Assembly: GCA_015066385.1 (NCBI GenBank)
Contig: SVOJ01000011.1
Location: forward strand, 24,927-88,926
Length of the DNA: 64,000 bases
Source: Oscillospiraceae bacterium
GTDB taxonomy: Bacteria > Bacillota > Clostridia > Oscillospirales > Acutalibacteraceae
Reading direction: 5' to 3'
The translations under genes were made by a program, and so were the position numbers. The notes below the pieces were generated by a model. It saw nothing but the letters and a program-made list of their open reading frames with translations. It made no database searches and was not told the origin of the DNA. The number at the start of each line of letters is the position of its first letter. Position 1 is the first letter of the stretch. Positions 1 through 9,113 of the stretch are shown piece after piece.

Positions 1-27
1 AAAGGTTTTCATCCGTTCTTTCAGCAA
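1..27 (-). CDS. 5' end of an unidentified gene (partial)
   Basis: Only about nine codons of this minus-strand gene lie in the window, starting at a TTG (positions 25-27) and reading L-L-K-E-R-M-K-T-F. The start is supported by an AAGGAGG ribosome site nine bases upstream and by a good sigma-A-like promoter at 63-91. Too little is present to name a product. Confidence 0.45.
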
Positions 28-62
28 GCCGCCATCCCTCCTTTTCGGTTTTGCAATGTATT

Positions 63-91
63 ATTTTAGCAAAACGGATCATGCTTGTCAA
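63..91 (-). promoter_or_regulatory. Sigma-A-type promoter for the partial gene at the window start
   Basis: On the minus strand TTGACA (86-91) and TAAAAT (63-68) are separated by exactly 17 bp. It lies just after the terminator of the upstream glycosidase gene and points toward the partial gene at 1-27. Confidence 0.65.
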
Positions 92-101
92 TCCAAAAAA
101 A

Positions 102-135
102 GATTCTGCAAACAGCCGATGCCGTTTGCAGAATC
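102..135 (-). terminator. Rho-independent terminator of the phosphodiester glycosidase gene
   Basis: A 12-bp perfect stem (GATTCTGCAAAC at 102-113 with its complement at 124-135) is followed on the minus strand by a run of Ts (94-101). Confidence 0.8.
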
Positions 136-150
136 CGTTATGAAATTATT

Positions 151-1398
151 TTATAATTTGCTGAGAATTTTTTCATCGAACTTATCAATGAGAAGTTTAA
201 AGGTGTTGATGATTTTGTTGAAGAAATCGATGATGCTCTGGAAGAAGGATTCAATCAGATTGTTTTCATCTTCTGTTACTTCAACGGTTGCAGATGCCAG
301 CACTTCGCCGTCAATAACATAGTCAATGGTCACAAATCCTTCGTCTGCACCCGCTGTGAAAGTCTTGCCGTCAAAGCTGCCGAGATTTGTTTCCTGCATA
401 ACCAGTTTGCCGCCTGCGGGAAGGTCGGTTGCATAACCGTTGGTGTCAATAGCCTTTACGGAAACGTTGATGGTGGAAAGGGGAGCGACTCTGTATTCCG
501 AAGACGAGAATTTGATGTGGTCAAATTCACCTGTGGGTTGCAGAGAGGTGCAGACAAGAAGGGAGTTGCTGACCTTTCTTTCGTAACCGTAGCTGGGGCT
601 GTTTCTGCAGTCAAGGCTGGATTTGCCTTCGTGCTGTGCGAGCAATGTGGAAGATCCGCCGCCGTCGAGTTCAAGTGCATCCACGCAACCGAGCGCGAGC
701 ATCATTTCGGCAACTTCGGGGTAGTCCATGCCGCAGGAAGTGGGATCCTGTCTGCCGTCAACAACAAACATGACAACTGTTTTGTCTGCCTTGATACCGA
801 TTGCAGTTCTGGGGTTGAGTTTGTTTGCGGGGGCAACATTCACACCGTTTCTGACAAGAATATGACCGCCGGATACAGCTTCTTTGACATCGTCAATAGC
901 CGAACCGCCCATACGGATTACGGGAGTACCGTCATTGAGGATTGCGAAGAAGGGTCTGCCGTTCTGTGCATGGCCGACAACACCGTTCATAACAAGAATA
1001 CCGGAGGGTTCACCGGTTTCCTGATTGTGGAAGTCTGCATTGATAGCACCGATAACATTTGTGCCGAGCACTCGTTCAGCGTTTTCTGCATGGTTGCGGA
1101 CGGGGGTTTTGCCCCAGCCGTCTGCATCGCCGTCATTGTAGCCTGCAATGATGGAAACATTGGGGTCAAAGGGGTTCACTTCAAGAACGAAAACATCGTT
1201 ACGATGGCCGCCGCCGGGGCTGTTTACAACAATGTCTCTTTCGATTACACCGCCGATAAGGGTGTATTCTTTTTGTGAAACAATGTAGTTCAGGGTCATT
1301 CCGGAGTCGTCAATTGCGGCAAAAACAGAGGGTACAAGTGTTGCAATCAGCAAAAGCACACTCAAGAGGATTGCCAATGTTTTTTTCAGGTTTCTCAT
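151..1398 (-). CDS. Secreted phosphodiester glycosidase (NAGPA/DUF2233 family) with Phe-rich C-terminal tail
   Basis: The 415-residue product has a signal peptide (MRNLKKTLAILLSVLLLIA...FAA) and a phosphodiester glycosidase domain like that of N-acetylglucosamine-1-phosphodiester alpha-N-acetylglucosaminidase, also found in bacterial exopolysaccharide proteins. Visible family motifs are INADF, RTAIGI, VVDGR and ELDGGGSSTLL. A beta-rich Big-like region follows, and the last ~35 residues form an amphipathic tail (SFFQSIIDFFNKIINTFKLL). The start at 1398 is preferred over the ATG at 1410 because the AAAGG site abuts the latter. It is transcribed alone, divergently from the CotH gene. The substrate is unknown; a cell-wall or capsule sugar-phosphate linkage is a guess. 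Confidence 0.85.
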   Translation of the reverse strand: MRNLKKTLAILLSVLLLIATLVPSVFAAIDDSGMTLNYIVSQKEYTLIGGVIERDIVVNSPGGGHRNDVFVLEVNPFDPNVSIIAGYNDGDADGWGKTPVRNHAENAERVLGTNVIGAINADFHNQETGEPSGILVMNGVVGHAQNGRPFFAILNDGTPVIRMGGSAIDDVKEAVSGGHILVRNGVNVAPANKLNPRTAIGIKADKTVVMFVVDGRQDPTSCGMDYPEVAEMMLALGCVDALELDGGGSSTLLAQHEGKSSLDCRNSPSYGYERKVSNSLLVCTSLQPTGEFDHIKFSSSEYRVAPLSTINVSVKAIDTNGYATDLPAGGKLVMQETNLGSFDGKTFTAGADEGFVTIDYVIDGEVLASATVEVTEDENNLIESFFQSIIDFFNKIINTFKLLIDKFDEKILSKL

Positions 1399-1434
1399 AA
1401 AATAAAACATCCTTTCAAAATTATGGATAATATC

Positions 1435-1463
1435 ATTTTATATGGATTACAAGAGAATGTCAA
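1435..1463 (-). promoter_or_regulatory. Sigma-A-type promoter of the phosphodiester glycosidase gene
   Basis: On the minus strand TTGACA (1458-1463), a 17-bp spacer and TAAAAT (1435-1440) lie upstream of the glycosidase start at 1398. Confidence 0.75.
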
Positions 1464-1516
1464 GACAAACAACGGAAAAAGTTGTATAATTTCACTTAAA
1501 TTTTTGCAAAATGTTC

Positions 1517-1544
1517 TTGTTTTTTATCTTGTTTATGGTATAAT
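1517..1544 (+). promoter_or_regulatory. Promoter of the CotH-like gene
   Basis: TTGTTT (1517-1522), a 16-bp spacer and TATAAT (1539-1544), the latter preceded by TGG like an extended -10, lie 38 bp before the start at 1582. Confidence 0.65.
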
Positions 1545-1581
1545 AACCTTGTATACAAATTTTAACAAAAGGAGTGGCATT

Positions 1582-3567
1582 ATGAAATCGTTCAAAAAAG
1601 TACTGACTCTTCTTTCCGTTCTTGTTCTCATTGCCTGCTGTGCGCTGTTCGCATCGGCAGCAAGCGACATTGCCTTGTTCGGTGTTGTTGCCGATGTAAA
1701 CGGAACGGCCGTGCAGATCAACCATTGGGAAAATGAAGGAAAGTTTTATCTGTTCCTGCCTTCGGATGCAGACACAACTTCCTTGCAGCTTACACTTGAA
1801 GCCGCAGGGGAGGTCAAACTCGACGGTACGGCAGTGGTTGACGGCGACATGCTCTCTCTTGCCACGGGTTCGCACACATTGACCGTCGCAGATAAGACAT
1901 ACACACTGTATGTTCTGCAGTCCGCCAATGTGCCTTCCGTACATATCACAACCGAATCGGGTTCCATGGATTATGTGCATGCCGACAAAGCCAACAAGGA
2001 AGCGGCTGATATCATCATTATTGATGACGGCGAAGTAATTGTTGAAAAAGAACTCGAATACATCAAAGGCCGCGGCAATTCCACATGGAAGTATGTCAAA
2101 AAGCCCTATAACATCAAATTCGACAAAAAAATCGACCTCTTCGGCATGGGCAAGGCAAAAAAATGGTCGCTTCTTGCCAACTACAACGATGAATCCGTTC
2201 TGCGCAACTACATCGCACTCAATCTTGCGCAGGATGCAGGCATTGTTTATACATCCGAACAGGTTTACATTGACCTGTATGTCAACAATGAATATTACGG
2301 CAACTACACCCTGACCGAAAGCGTGGAAGTCGGTGAAACCCGCGTGGACATTGCGGACCTGGAAGGTGCAACGGAAGACGTAAACACGGCTGATCTGGAT
2401 TCCTATTCCCTCGGCGGCGCACAGGTCAAGGATTATCTGCAACTCAAAGGCGGCACGCAGAAGTGGGTCAATATTCCCAACAATCCCGACGATATCACGG
2501 GCGGTTATCTGCTTGAATGTGAAATTCCTTCCCGCTATGTGGATGAAGTCAGCGGCTTTATCAGCAAACGCAATCAGCCCATCGTTGTCAAAGCCCCCGA
2601 ATACGCAAGCGAAGCGCAGGTAAAATACATCAGTGCCCTGTATCAGGAATTTGAAGATGCATTGTTCTCCGCAACAGGTTACAACAGCCTCGGCAAGCAT
2701 TATACGGAATATATTGATGTGGAATCCTTCGTAAAAATGTTTGTTTTCCAGGATTATGTCAAGAACCTCGATGTCGGGCAGACCTCGTTCTATATGTACA
2801 AGGATGCAGGCAGCGATGTGTTTGTTGCCGCTCCCGTATGGGACTTTGACTATGCGCTCGGCAATAACTACAAACTCAATGACGGCGACCTCAAAGATCC
2901 CGAAGGCTGGTGGGTCGGTATCCGCTTCTACAGAACCGGCAATGATTCAAAGTATCAGCCCATCATCCTCAGCGCCATGTTCAAGTATGACGATTTCTTC
3001 GCACAGACCGTGGATGCATGGCAGAATGTGTTTGCTCCCGTTCTGACCGATGCTTACATTGCCAACATCAAGGCATTCTCGCAGGAAATCACCGCTTCTG
3101 CCGTCAGCAATGCCATCCGCTGGAATATTTTTGAAACTTCCACCTACGATGAAACCGCAAAGAAATATTCCTCTTATGTGGATTCGGATGTCATTAAATT
3201 CATGAAATCCAGAAGAGCCCAGCTCAACAAGGGTTATTCCGATACGGGTGTTCGTATTTTCTTCGATGCCAACGGCGGTACGGGACAGACATTCACCACA
3301 CAGATTGCGCAGGTCGGCGACAAGATGAAACTGCCCGACAATGCCTTCTCCAACGGTGTGCTCGTTTTTGACGGTTGGAACACGGAAAAAGACGGCAGCG
3401 GTACAGCCTATGCGAACAGAGCAACCATCACGCTTGACAGTACACACATCACGCTGTATGCACAGTGGAGAGAATCTTCTGTCACGAATTTCTTCGCTAA
3501 AATTCTGGAGTTCTTCAATAATATTTTTGAACAGATCCGTAACTTCTTTGCAAGTATTTTCGGTTAA
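1582..3567 (+). CDS. Secreted CotH-type kinase with an InlB B-repeat and Phe-rich C-terminal tail
   Basis: This 661-residue exported protein has a signal peptide (MKSFKKVLTLLSVLVLIACC...ASA), a Big-like N-terminal segment and a CotH kinase domain. Characteristic motifs are KGRGNSTW, PYNIKF and the metal-binding WDFDYALGN. CotH proteins are atypical secreted protein kinases, first known from spore coats and widespread as surface proteins in clostridia. A single InlB/Listeria-Bacteroides repeat follows (FFDANGGTG...FDGWNTEKDGSG...LYAQW). The end is an amphipathic tail (NFFAKILEFFNNIFEQIRNF). The start is set by AAAGGAG about eight bases before ATG 1582 and the promoter at 1517-1544. It is followed after 11 bp by a phosphoesterase gene, probably in the same operon. 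Confidence 0.85.
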   Translation: MKSFKKVLTLLSVLVLIACCALFASAASDIALFGVVADVNGTAVQINHWENEGKFYLFLPSDADTTSLQLTLEAAGEVKLDGTAVVDGDMLSLATGSHTLTVADKTYTLYVLQSANVPSVHITTESGSMDYVHADKANKEAADIIIIDDGEVIVEKELEYIKGRGNSTWKYVKKPYNIKFDKKIDLFGMGKAKKWSLLANYNDESVLRNYIALNLAQDAGIVYTSEQVYIDLYVNNEYYGNYTLTESVEVGETRVDIADLEGATEDVNTADLDSYSLGGAQVKDYLQLKGGTQKWVNIPNNPDDITGGYLLECEIPSRYVDEVSGFISKRNQPIVVKAPEYASEAQVKYISALYQEFEDALFSATGYNSLGKHYTEYIDVESFVKMFVFQDYVKNLDVGQTSFYMYKDAGSDVFVAAPVWDFDYALGNNYKLNDGDLKDPEGWWVGIRFYRTGNDSKYQPIILSAMFKYDDFFAQTVDAWQNVFAPVLTDAYIANIKAFSQEITASAVSNAIRWNIFETSTYDETAKKYSSYVDSDVIKFMKSRRAQLNKGYSDTGVRIFFDANGGTGQTFTTQIAQVGDKMKLPDNAFSNGVLVFDGWNTEKDGSGTAYANRATITLDSTHITLYAQWRESSVTNFFAKILEFFNNIFEQIRNFFASIFG

Positions 3568-3578
3568 GAGGTAACAGT

Positions 3579-4577
3579 ATGATTCCCGAACCGCTTCGTA
3601 CCGTTCTCACCCCCGGGTTCAAGGTTTTGTCCTTTATCACCAAACCCGTCTTCGGTGATTTTGCCGCTCCCTTGCGTGCGGAAGACCCCGAACATATCCG
3701 TTTTAATTTTGCCGCATTGGCAGACGTTCACGTGGACTGGCGAAGTTACCGTTGGCGCAGGCTCAGTACAGCCTTGCGGGATATGGAGCATTCCTATACC
3801 CCCATTGATGCACTTGTCACTTTGGGGGATACCACCGACCACGGTGAACCCGACCACTGGGAAATGGCAGAATGGATCTTTATGCACCACAAACCTGCCA
3901 AGGAACTCATTTTTGCCATCGGCAACCATGACACATGGACGCACGAAGAAGAAGCGGGCAGAAAGTTTCAGGATCTGTTCATCGAATACTCCGAAAAGAT
4001 CTGTAACCGCAAACTCGACAAGGTCTATTTTTACACCGAGGTCAAGGGATATCCCTTTGTGTCCCTCGGCAGTGAAAGCGACTGCCTGAATGCCGATATT
4101 TCCGACGAGCAACTCAAATGGTTTGAAGAAACCATGGAAAAAGCCGCCGCCACGGGCAAGCCTATTTTTGTGCTGTGCCATCAGGCACTCAATCAGACCC
4201 ACGGTCTGCCCAGAACCTTTGACAGGAAAGAAGATTACAAGACCATGGACGAAGGCGGCATCGGGGATGCATCCGATAAAGTCAAAGCCATCATGAAAAA
4301 ATACAAGAATGTGTTCTACATGAGCGGTCATTCCCACATGGGACTCAACGGCAAATACACGCAGAAAAAGAAAGGCTACTGCACCATTGAGCACGACGGC
4401 AGCCTGCACTTGTTCAATCTGCCCTGCTTCATGTTCTGGAATCACCACGGCATCAAGTGGTGCGGCCTCGGCATGCAGTTTGAAGTGTATGACGACAAGG
4501 TCGTTGTCCGTCCCCGCAGTTATGCAAGCCGCCTGTGGTACTCCATGTACCGCCAGGAAATTGCGCTTGAAAAATAA
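3579..4577 (+). CDS. Calcineurin-like metallophosphoesterase
   Basis: This 332-residue protein carries the full two-metal phosphoesterase signature in order: ALADVHVD, LGDTTDHGE, GNHDTW, LCHQALNQTH and SGHSHMG. No convincing signal peptide is present, so it probably acts in the cytoplasm or at the inner face of the membrane. It lies 11 bp after the CotH-like kinase gene with its own AGAGGT ribosome site, so the two are likely co-transcribed. Whether the phosphoesterase acts on targets of that kinase is only a speculation. A hairpin terminator follows at 4585. Confidence 0.85.
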   Translation: MIPEPLRTVLTPGFKVLSFITKPVFGDFAAPLRAEDPEHIRFNFAALADVHVDWRSYRWRRLSTALRDMEHSYTPIDALVTLGDTTDHGEPDHWEMAEWIFMHHKPAKELIFAIGNHDTWTHEEEAGRKFQDLFIEYSEKICNRKLDKVYFYTEVKGYPFVSLGSESDCLNADISDEQLKWFEETMEKAAATGKPIFVLCHQALNQTHGLPRTFDRKEDYKTMDEGGIGDASDKVKAIMKKYKNVFYMSGHSHMGLNGKYTQKKKGYCTIEHDGSLHLFNLPCFMFWNHHGIKWCGLGMQFEVYDDKVVVRPRSYASRLWYSMYRQEIALEK

Positions 4578-4584
4578 CCTATCA

Positions 4585-4614
4585 CACGCAGGGGGCAGGT
4601 TTGTCCCTTGCGTG
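4585..4614 (+). terminator. Probable terminator after the phosphoesterase gene
   Basis: CACGCAGGGG (4585-4594) pairs with the complementary segment at 4605-4614 with one G-T pair, followed by a T-rich stretch (TTGTTTT). Confidence 0.5.
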
Positions 4615-4644
4615 CATTGTTTTAATCGGAATAAAACGCCGGAT

Positions 4645-4675
4645 GAATTTGTGCAGCCAGTGTCTGCACAAATTC
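4645..4675. repeat. Perfect 12-bp inverted repeat, function unknown
   Basis: GAATTTGTGCAG (4645-4656) and its exact complement (4664-4675) are separated by 7 bp. There is no T-run after it, so it is not a normal terminator. It lies between the phosphoesterase gene and the membrane protein gene at 4744. Confidence 0.5.
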
Positions 4676-4743
4676 CGTGGTCTCATAATGCTGCAATTAC
4701 GGACAAAGTAAAAACTTCCTAACAATGGGCTTGGTAAAAAATA

Positions 4744-5301
4744 ATGAAAAGAAAAATAAAGGACTATCTGTTTACGGCTTTTATATTTCTGTTCGCCGTA
4801 TGGTTATTGCTGACTGCATTTTACACCTACGGCAATCTGACCGAAGAGAATACGCAAAGCTGTTCTGTGGAAATTATGAGTGCCGAAAAAGACCACACAA
4901 ACAGAAAAACATGGCTCATTGTGCATACAGCCGATGGCGATGTGTTTTATTGCTTGGCATCTGCTTTGCCGAAAACTGCCCGTGAGGCGATTGACCGAAT
5001 GCTTGAAAATACGGTATTTCCTGCCTCAGCAACCGTTTCTTATACCACGCGGAAAAATTTGTTACCGACGAATTTTATAGAATTCACGGATTACAAACGG
5101 ATGGTTTCTCTTTCGGTCAACGGCAATTGTGTAATCGGATTGGGGCATCATAATCAGTTCAACAGAAGCACTCGCATCGGTTTTGTGATTGCATCTGTTA
5201 TATGTCTGTTGCCCGGTTTTGCTTTGGTTTTTCTGCAGTTGATTGCGGGCGGGTATATTGAACCTTGGACTTGGCATAAAAAACGGAGGAAAAGAAAATG
5301 A
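4744..5301 (+). CDS. Hypothetical membrane protein with two membrane segments
   Basis: The 185-residue product has a membrane segment near residues 7-28 (LFTAFIFLFAVWLLLTAFYT), an extracytoplasmic region of about 110 residues, a second membrane segment (VIASVICLLPGFALVFLQLI) and a basic tail (HKKRRKRK). I do not recognise the family. Its stop overlaps the start of the acetyltransferase gene by four bases (ATGA), so the two are translationally coupled. No strong ribosome site precedes ATG 4744, which leaves the start uncertain. Confidence 0.65.
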   Translation: MKRKIKDYLFTAFIFLFAVWLLLTAFYTYGNLTEENTQSCSVEIMSAEKDHTNRKTWLIVHTADGDVFYCLASALPKTAREAIDRMLENTVFPASATVSYTTRKNLLPTNFIEFTDYKRMVSLSVNGNCVIGLGHHNQFNRSTRIGFVIASVICLLPGFALVFLQLIAGGYIEPWTWHKKRRKRK

Positions 5302-5939
5302 CACGTGAAGAAGAAAAAATCTTTGCAGGGGAGTTGTTTTGCCCCGGCGATCCGGAACTGAAAGCTATCAAACTGCGCACGCATAATCTCAACCTCGATT
5401 ACAATCGTTTATATGAGCACGAAACCGAAGAGCGCAACCGCATTCTGCACGAAATTCTCGGCGGAATCGGGGAAGGTACCTTTCTGCAAGGCCCCATTAC
5501 ATTCCACTATGGCAAGCATACCACCATCGGTAATCGCACATTCATCAATTTCAATTTCACCGTGCAGGATGATGCACTTGTTTCCATCGGTGACGACTGC
5601 AACTTCGGACCGAATTGCACCATCGTAACCCCCATGCACCCGATGCTGCCCGATGAACGCAAGGCCATGCTCGACTGTGACGGCAATATCAAGCGGTTCT
5701 GTTATGCAAAGCCCGTGCATATCGGCAATGACTGCTGGTTCGGGGCGACTGTGACGGTCTGTCCCGGTGTCACAGTCGGCAATAATTGTGTGATCGGGGC
5801 GGGCAGCGTTGTCACCAAGGATATTCCCGACAACTGCTTTGCCGCAGGTGTGCCGTGCAGAGTCATCCGCGAACTGACCGAAGCAGACAGCATGATTCAC
5901 AAACCCGAAATCCTCGGGGATAATCAGGTGATAAAATAA
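5298..5939 (+). CDS. Maltose/galactoside O-acetyltransferase family protein (hexapeptide repeat)
   Basis: The 213-residue protein begins with the mac-type N-terminal domain (EEEKIFAGELFCPGDPEL...) and continues with a left-handed beta-helix of hexapeptide repeats ending in the acetyl-CoA site (IGNDCWFGATVTVCPGVTVGNNCVIGAGSVVTKDIPDN). The NFTVQDDALVSIGDDCNFGPNCTI region carries the usual loop, and PMHP holds the catalytic His. It transfers acetyl from acetyl-CoA to a sugar hydroxyl in the cytoplasm. Length and architecture fit the family. It overlaps the upstream membrane protein gene by 4 bp, and a shared terminator separates it from the convergent ABC gene. Confidence 0.88.
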   Translation: MTREEEKIFAGELFCPGDPELKAIKLRTHNLNLDYNRLYEHETEERNRILHEILGGIGEGTFLQGPITFHYGKHTTIGNRTFINFNFTVQDDALVSIGDDCNFGPNCTIVTPMHPMLPDERKAMLDCDGNIKRFCYAKPVHIGNDCWFGATVTVCPGVTVGNNCVIGAGSVVTKDIPDNCFAAGVPCRVIRELTEADSMIHKPEILGDNQVIK

Positions 5940-5945
5940 AGCAAC

Positions 5946-5972
5946 AAAAAAGGGCTGTGTAAGCCCTTTTTC
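5946..5972. terminator. Bidirectional terminator between acetyltransferase and ABC exporter genes
   Basis: AAGGGCT (5950-5956), a five-base loop and AGCCCTT (5962-5968) are flanked by A-rich and T-rich runs, serving both convergent genes. Confidence 0.75.
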
Positions 5973-5973
5973 T

Positions 5974-7914
5974 TTATGTATTCACTTCGTCGGGCAGTTC
6001 GCGGTAGCGTTTTGCCTGTGTGCTGAACAGGTCGTAATATTTGCCCTTTGCCGCCATCAGTTCGGCATGGTTGCCTTCTTCAATCAGCACACCGTTGTCA
6101 ATCACAAGAATTTTATCCGCCACCGTTGCACTCGACAGTCTGTGCGATACAAAAACGGTGGTTTTGTCCTTGCGCAGTGTGTCAAACTGATTGTAAATTT
6201 CCTGCTCGGCAATGGCATCCAAAGATGCGGTCGGTTCGTCTAAAATCAGAATGTCCGAATCGCTGTAAAATGCCCTTGCGATGCTCAGTTTCTGCCACTG
6301 CCCGATGGAAAGTTCAATGCCGTTGTCTTCAAAATACCGCATCAGCGGGGTGTCGTACGCATGCGGCAGGTTGGCAATGAACGCATCGGCACTGCTTTGT
6401 TCGGCGGCGGTTTTTATGTCTTCGTCCTGCATGGGCTTTTCAACCTGCCCGAAGCCGATATTCTCTTTGACCGTCACGGCATACTTGCCGAAGTCCTGAA
6501 AAATAATGCCGAACAGTTGATACAGTTTTTCCACATCATATTCGCGTATATCGTGCCCATCCAACAGGATTCTGCCTTCGGTGGGGTCATATAATCGGGT
6601 CAGTAACTTGATCAGCGTGGTTTTTCCCGCACCGTTCAGTCCGACCAGCACCACCGTGTCACCCGGTTCAAGTACGCAACTCATGTTCTTTATCACGTCA
6701 CGCTGTGTGCCGGGATAGCGGAACGAAACATTCTGCAATTCAATTCGGTGTCCCGTGTGCCGTTGCGGTGTCAGCGGGGTGTCTGTCAATGGTTTAATGC
6801 GCCGCTTTTCCTTCATAAAGGCAATCAGGTTATCAATAAACAATGTGCCTTCATACACCGTCGCCGTGGTGGAAATAAAGCCTGCAATGCCCGTGGCAAC
6901 GCTGTTGAGTGCACCCGTATACAGTGAATAATTGCCGATTTCAATTTCCCCCGCAAAGACCTGTTTTGCAATGATAAGAAACAGCACGCAGTTTGCCGCA
7001 CCCGACACAAAAGCAAGAGAAATATTCCATGCCCCTTCTTTGAGGAACAGTGTCTTGATGCCGGCAAAATAGCGTTTGAATACTTCGCGGTAGCGCTGTG
7101 TAAAGGTATCGGCAAGCCCGAACATACGGATTTCTTTTACCACATCTTTGTTGGTGACAATGTCCGAAAAATAGGACATCTGCCGGCGGTCTTTGGAGCG
7201 AAAACGCATATAGCGGAAATTTTTTCTGCGGTACACAAAATTCACAATCGCACCCGGCACGGACAAGGCAATCACAAGCAGTGAAGCCCATCGCGGACGC
7301 ACATTGGCGAGGATAATGAAGTACGAAACCAATGTGATAACGGTGCTGACAATTGAAAAAATGGAGCTGATGATCTGCAGGGGACGGTGGTTGGCTTCGC
7401 GCACGGCATTTTCAAGTTTTGCATAAAAATCGGGCTTGTCAAAACTGGAAAGATCCAGTTCACGTGCCTTTTTCATGATTTTTTCACGTACGTGGCTCGA
7501 CACCAGTTCGCCTGCAATGTGGGTGATGGTATTGTTGATGTTGTTTGTCAGCGTAATGGCAAAAATGCACACAAACTGCAACACAAGAAGCCCCACAACA
7601 GCACTCCACGTGCCGTCGGGCACGGTCGCACCGCTGACGGATATTGTGTAAGCCGATGTCAGTTCGTTGAGCAGCACCGAGCCTGCATAAGCCTGTGCAA
7701 CGGGGAGAAGACCGCTGAACAGGGCAAGGATGACTTTTGCAATGAGGATCCACGGACGGGTTTCCCATACAAGGCGGAAAATATAGAACAACCGTGTGAA
7801 AAATTTGGAGAACAGCCGTTTGAGATATCCCGGAACTTCTTTTATATTTTTCGGTTTCGGCTCTTTGAGTTTATCCAGTTCTGTCCACGGATGCGGTCCG
7901 AACGGAGGGGGCAT
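5974..7914 (-). CDS. ABC exporter, fused permease and ATPase
   Basis: The 646-residue half-transporter has a hydrophilic N-terminus (MPPPFGPHPWTEL...), an exporter-type membrane domain of about six segments (roughly residues 50-350) and an ATPase domain from about residue 390. Motifs are Walker A GLNGAGKTT, a signature LSIGQWQK (the usual LSGGQ has Ile in the third place), Walker B ILILDEPTASLDA and the switch HRLSS. It lies 19 bp after a secreted phosphoesterase gene on the same strand and is probably co-transcribed with it. Substrate is unknown; the second half of the transporter is not encoded next to it, so a homodimer is likely. Confidence 0.88.
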   Translation of the reverse strand: MPPPFGPHPWTELDKLKEPKPKNIKEVPGYLKRLFSKFFTRLFYIFRLVWETRPWILIAKVILALFSGLLPVAQAYAGSVLLNELTSAYTISVSGATVPDGTWSAVVGLLVLQFVCIFAITLTNNINNTITHIAGELVSSHVREKIMKKARELDLSSFDKPDFYAKLENAVREANHRPLQIISSIFSIVSTVITLVSYFIILANVRPRWASLLVIALSVPGAIVNFVYRRKNFRYMRFRSKDRRQMSYFSDIVTNKDVVKEIRMFGLADTFTQRYREVFKRYFAGIKTLFLKEGAWNISLAFVSGAANCVLFLIIAKQVFAGEIEIGNYSLYTGALNSVATGIAGFISTTATVYEGTLFIDNLIAFMKEKRRIKPLTDTPLTPQRHTGHRIELQNVSFRYPGTQRDVIKNMSCVLEPGDTVVLVGLNGAGKTTLIKLLTRLYDPTEGRILLDGHDIREYDVEKLYQLFGIIFQDFGKYAVTVKENIGFGQVEKPMQDEDIKTAAEQSSADAFIANLPHAYDTPLMRYFEDNGIELSIGQWQKLSIARAFYSDSDILILDEPTASLDAIAEQEIYNQFDTLRKDKTTVFVSHRLSSATVADKILVIDNGVLIEEGNHAELMAAKGKYYDLFSTQAKRYRELPDEVNT

Positions 7915-7933
7915 GAAAATCCCTTCTTTCCCT

Positions 7934-9079
7934 TTAGATCTTGATCAGATACAGAACAGAACGGAGAATATACTTGAAAACATTGGCAATTTTTGCAAAG
8001 AAAGCGCCGATGCCGCCGTCATAAATTTCATAGCCTTCGTCTGTCTGCAGGGTGAATTCGCCGTCTGCATAGGTGTACAGTTCGGTTGTGAATGTGCCTG
8101 TCGCTTCATGCAGAGTCAGTGTACGCACACCGTAAGGACCGAATTTTGCAAACTGACAACCGTAGGTCATACCCATGGTGATGCCGTCCACTTCGCCCGT
8201 GTAGCCGCAGGTGTGTTCATGACCGAAAAATGCACCGATCACATTCTGTTCCTGCCAGAGTGCAAACTCATCGGTCTTTACGCCGGGGGCATGTGCAAAT
8301 TCCGCATGGCCTGTGGCAAGGTTTTTATTCAGTCTGTAGGCGGTTGTGCCGTCTGCAAATGCACCGTCGTCCCAGGGTTTGCATTCTTCAAACAGATTGC
8401 CGATGTCATCGGTGGGAATGTGTTCAAAAACAATGCCGGGAACATCGCCCGTTTCATAGTTCTGCATCCACTGCATCTGACTTTCGGAAAATCCCTTGCC
8501 GTTGTCAAGCATCCACAATCCGAATGCAGGGGTATCGGAATCGGATGAAAGAATGGGAATATATTGGTCGATTTTGCCTTCTGCATCCGTGCTTTCGTCG
8601 ATTGTCAGGCAGTTGGGGAACTGTGCATAGATGGCAAGCCAGTCTTCGTTTGTAACGCCGCTGTTGTAGTCATTGTTTCCCTGCGTAACGGCATAGGGAA
8701 TACCGCTTTCTTCGATGGGGGCAAAAATCTGTTCCACGGTTGCCTTGGTGTCGGCAAGTGCCGTTGCATAGTCCTTATTGCCGACCCCTTCCATGAGAGG
8801 CCTGTCGTCGCCCGTGAAGTCCACCACAGGACGGCTGTCTTCTACAATGTCACCTGTGATGACGATCAGATCGGGTTCGGTGGTTTCAATTGCTTTTTCG
8901 ATAAATGTAATCAGTTCTTTTGCAATCTCTTTATCATCCTGCGGGTCGCTCAGTTGCAGAATGGTGAAGGTGCCGTCCTCTTTGAATCGAAGCTGTGTTT
9001 TTTCTTCTGCACCGACACTTATTCCGAGCAGACCGCACAGCAGGGTGCAAACAAGAAAAAGGGAGATTTGTTTTTTCAT
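7934..9079 (-). CDS. Secreted calcineurin-like phosphoesterase with Phe-rich C-terminal tail
   Basis: A signal peptide (MKKQISLFLVCTLLCGLLGISVGA) precedes a metallophosphoesterase domain with motifs QLSDPQDD, ITGDIVED, QGNNDYN, FEHIP and GHEHTCGYTG. The His of the usual GNHD motif is Asn here (GNND), as in purple-acid-phosphatase-like families. The last 27 residues (AFFAKIANVFKYILRSVLYL) are an amphipathic tail resembling those of three other exported proteins in this window. Length 381 residues. It is the first gene of a probable two-gene operon with the ABC exporter; the promoter is at 9114-9142. Confidence 0.85.
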   Translation of the reverse strand: MKKQISLFLVCTLLCGLLGISVGAEEKTQLRFKEDGTFTILQLSDPQDDKEIAKELITFIEKAIETTEPDLIVITGDIVEDSRPVVDFTGDDRPLMEGVGNKDYATALADTKATVEQIFAPIEESGIPYAVTQGNNDYNSGVTNEDWLAIYAQFPNCLTIDESTDAEGKIDQYIPILSSDSDTPAFGLWMLDNGKGFSESQMQWMQNYETGDVPGIVFEHIPTDDIGNLFEECKPWDDGAFADGTTAYRLNKNLATGHAEFAHAPGVKTDEFALWQEQNVIGAFFGHEHTCGYTGEVDGITMGMTYGCQFAKFGPYGVRTLTLHEATGTFTTELYTYADGEFTLQTDEGYEIYDGGIGAFFAKIANVFKYILRSVLYLIKI

Positions 9080-9113
9080 TTTCAGTTTCCTTTCTTTATT
9101 TACTTTAATGAAA

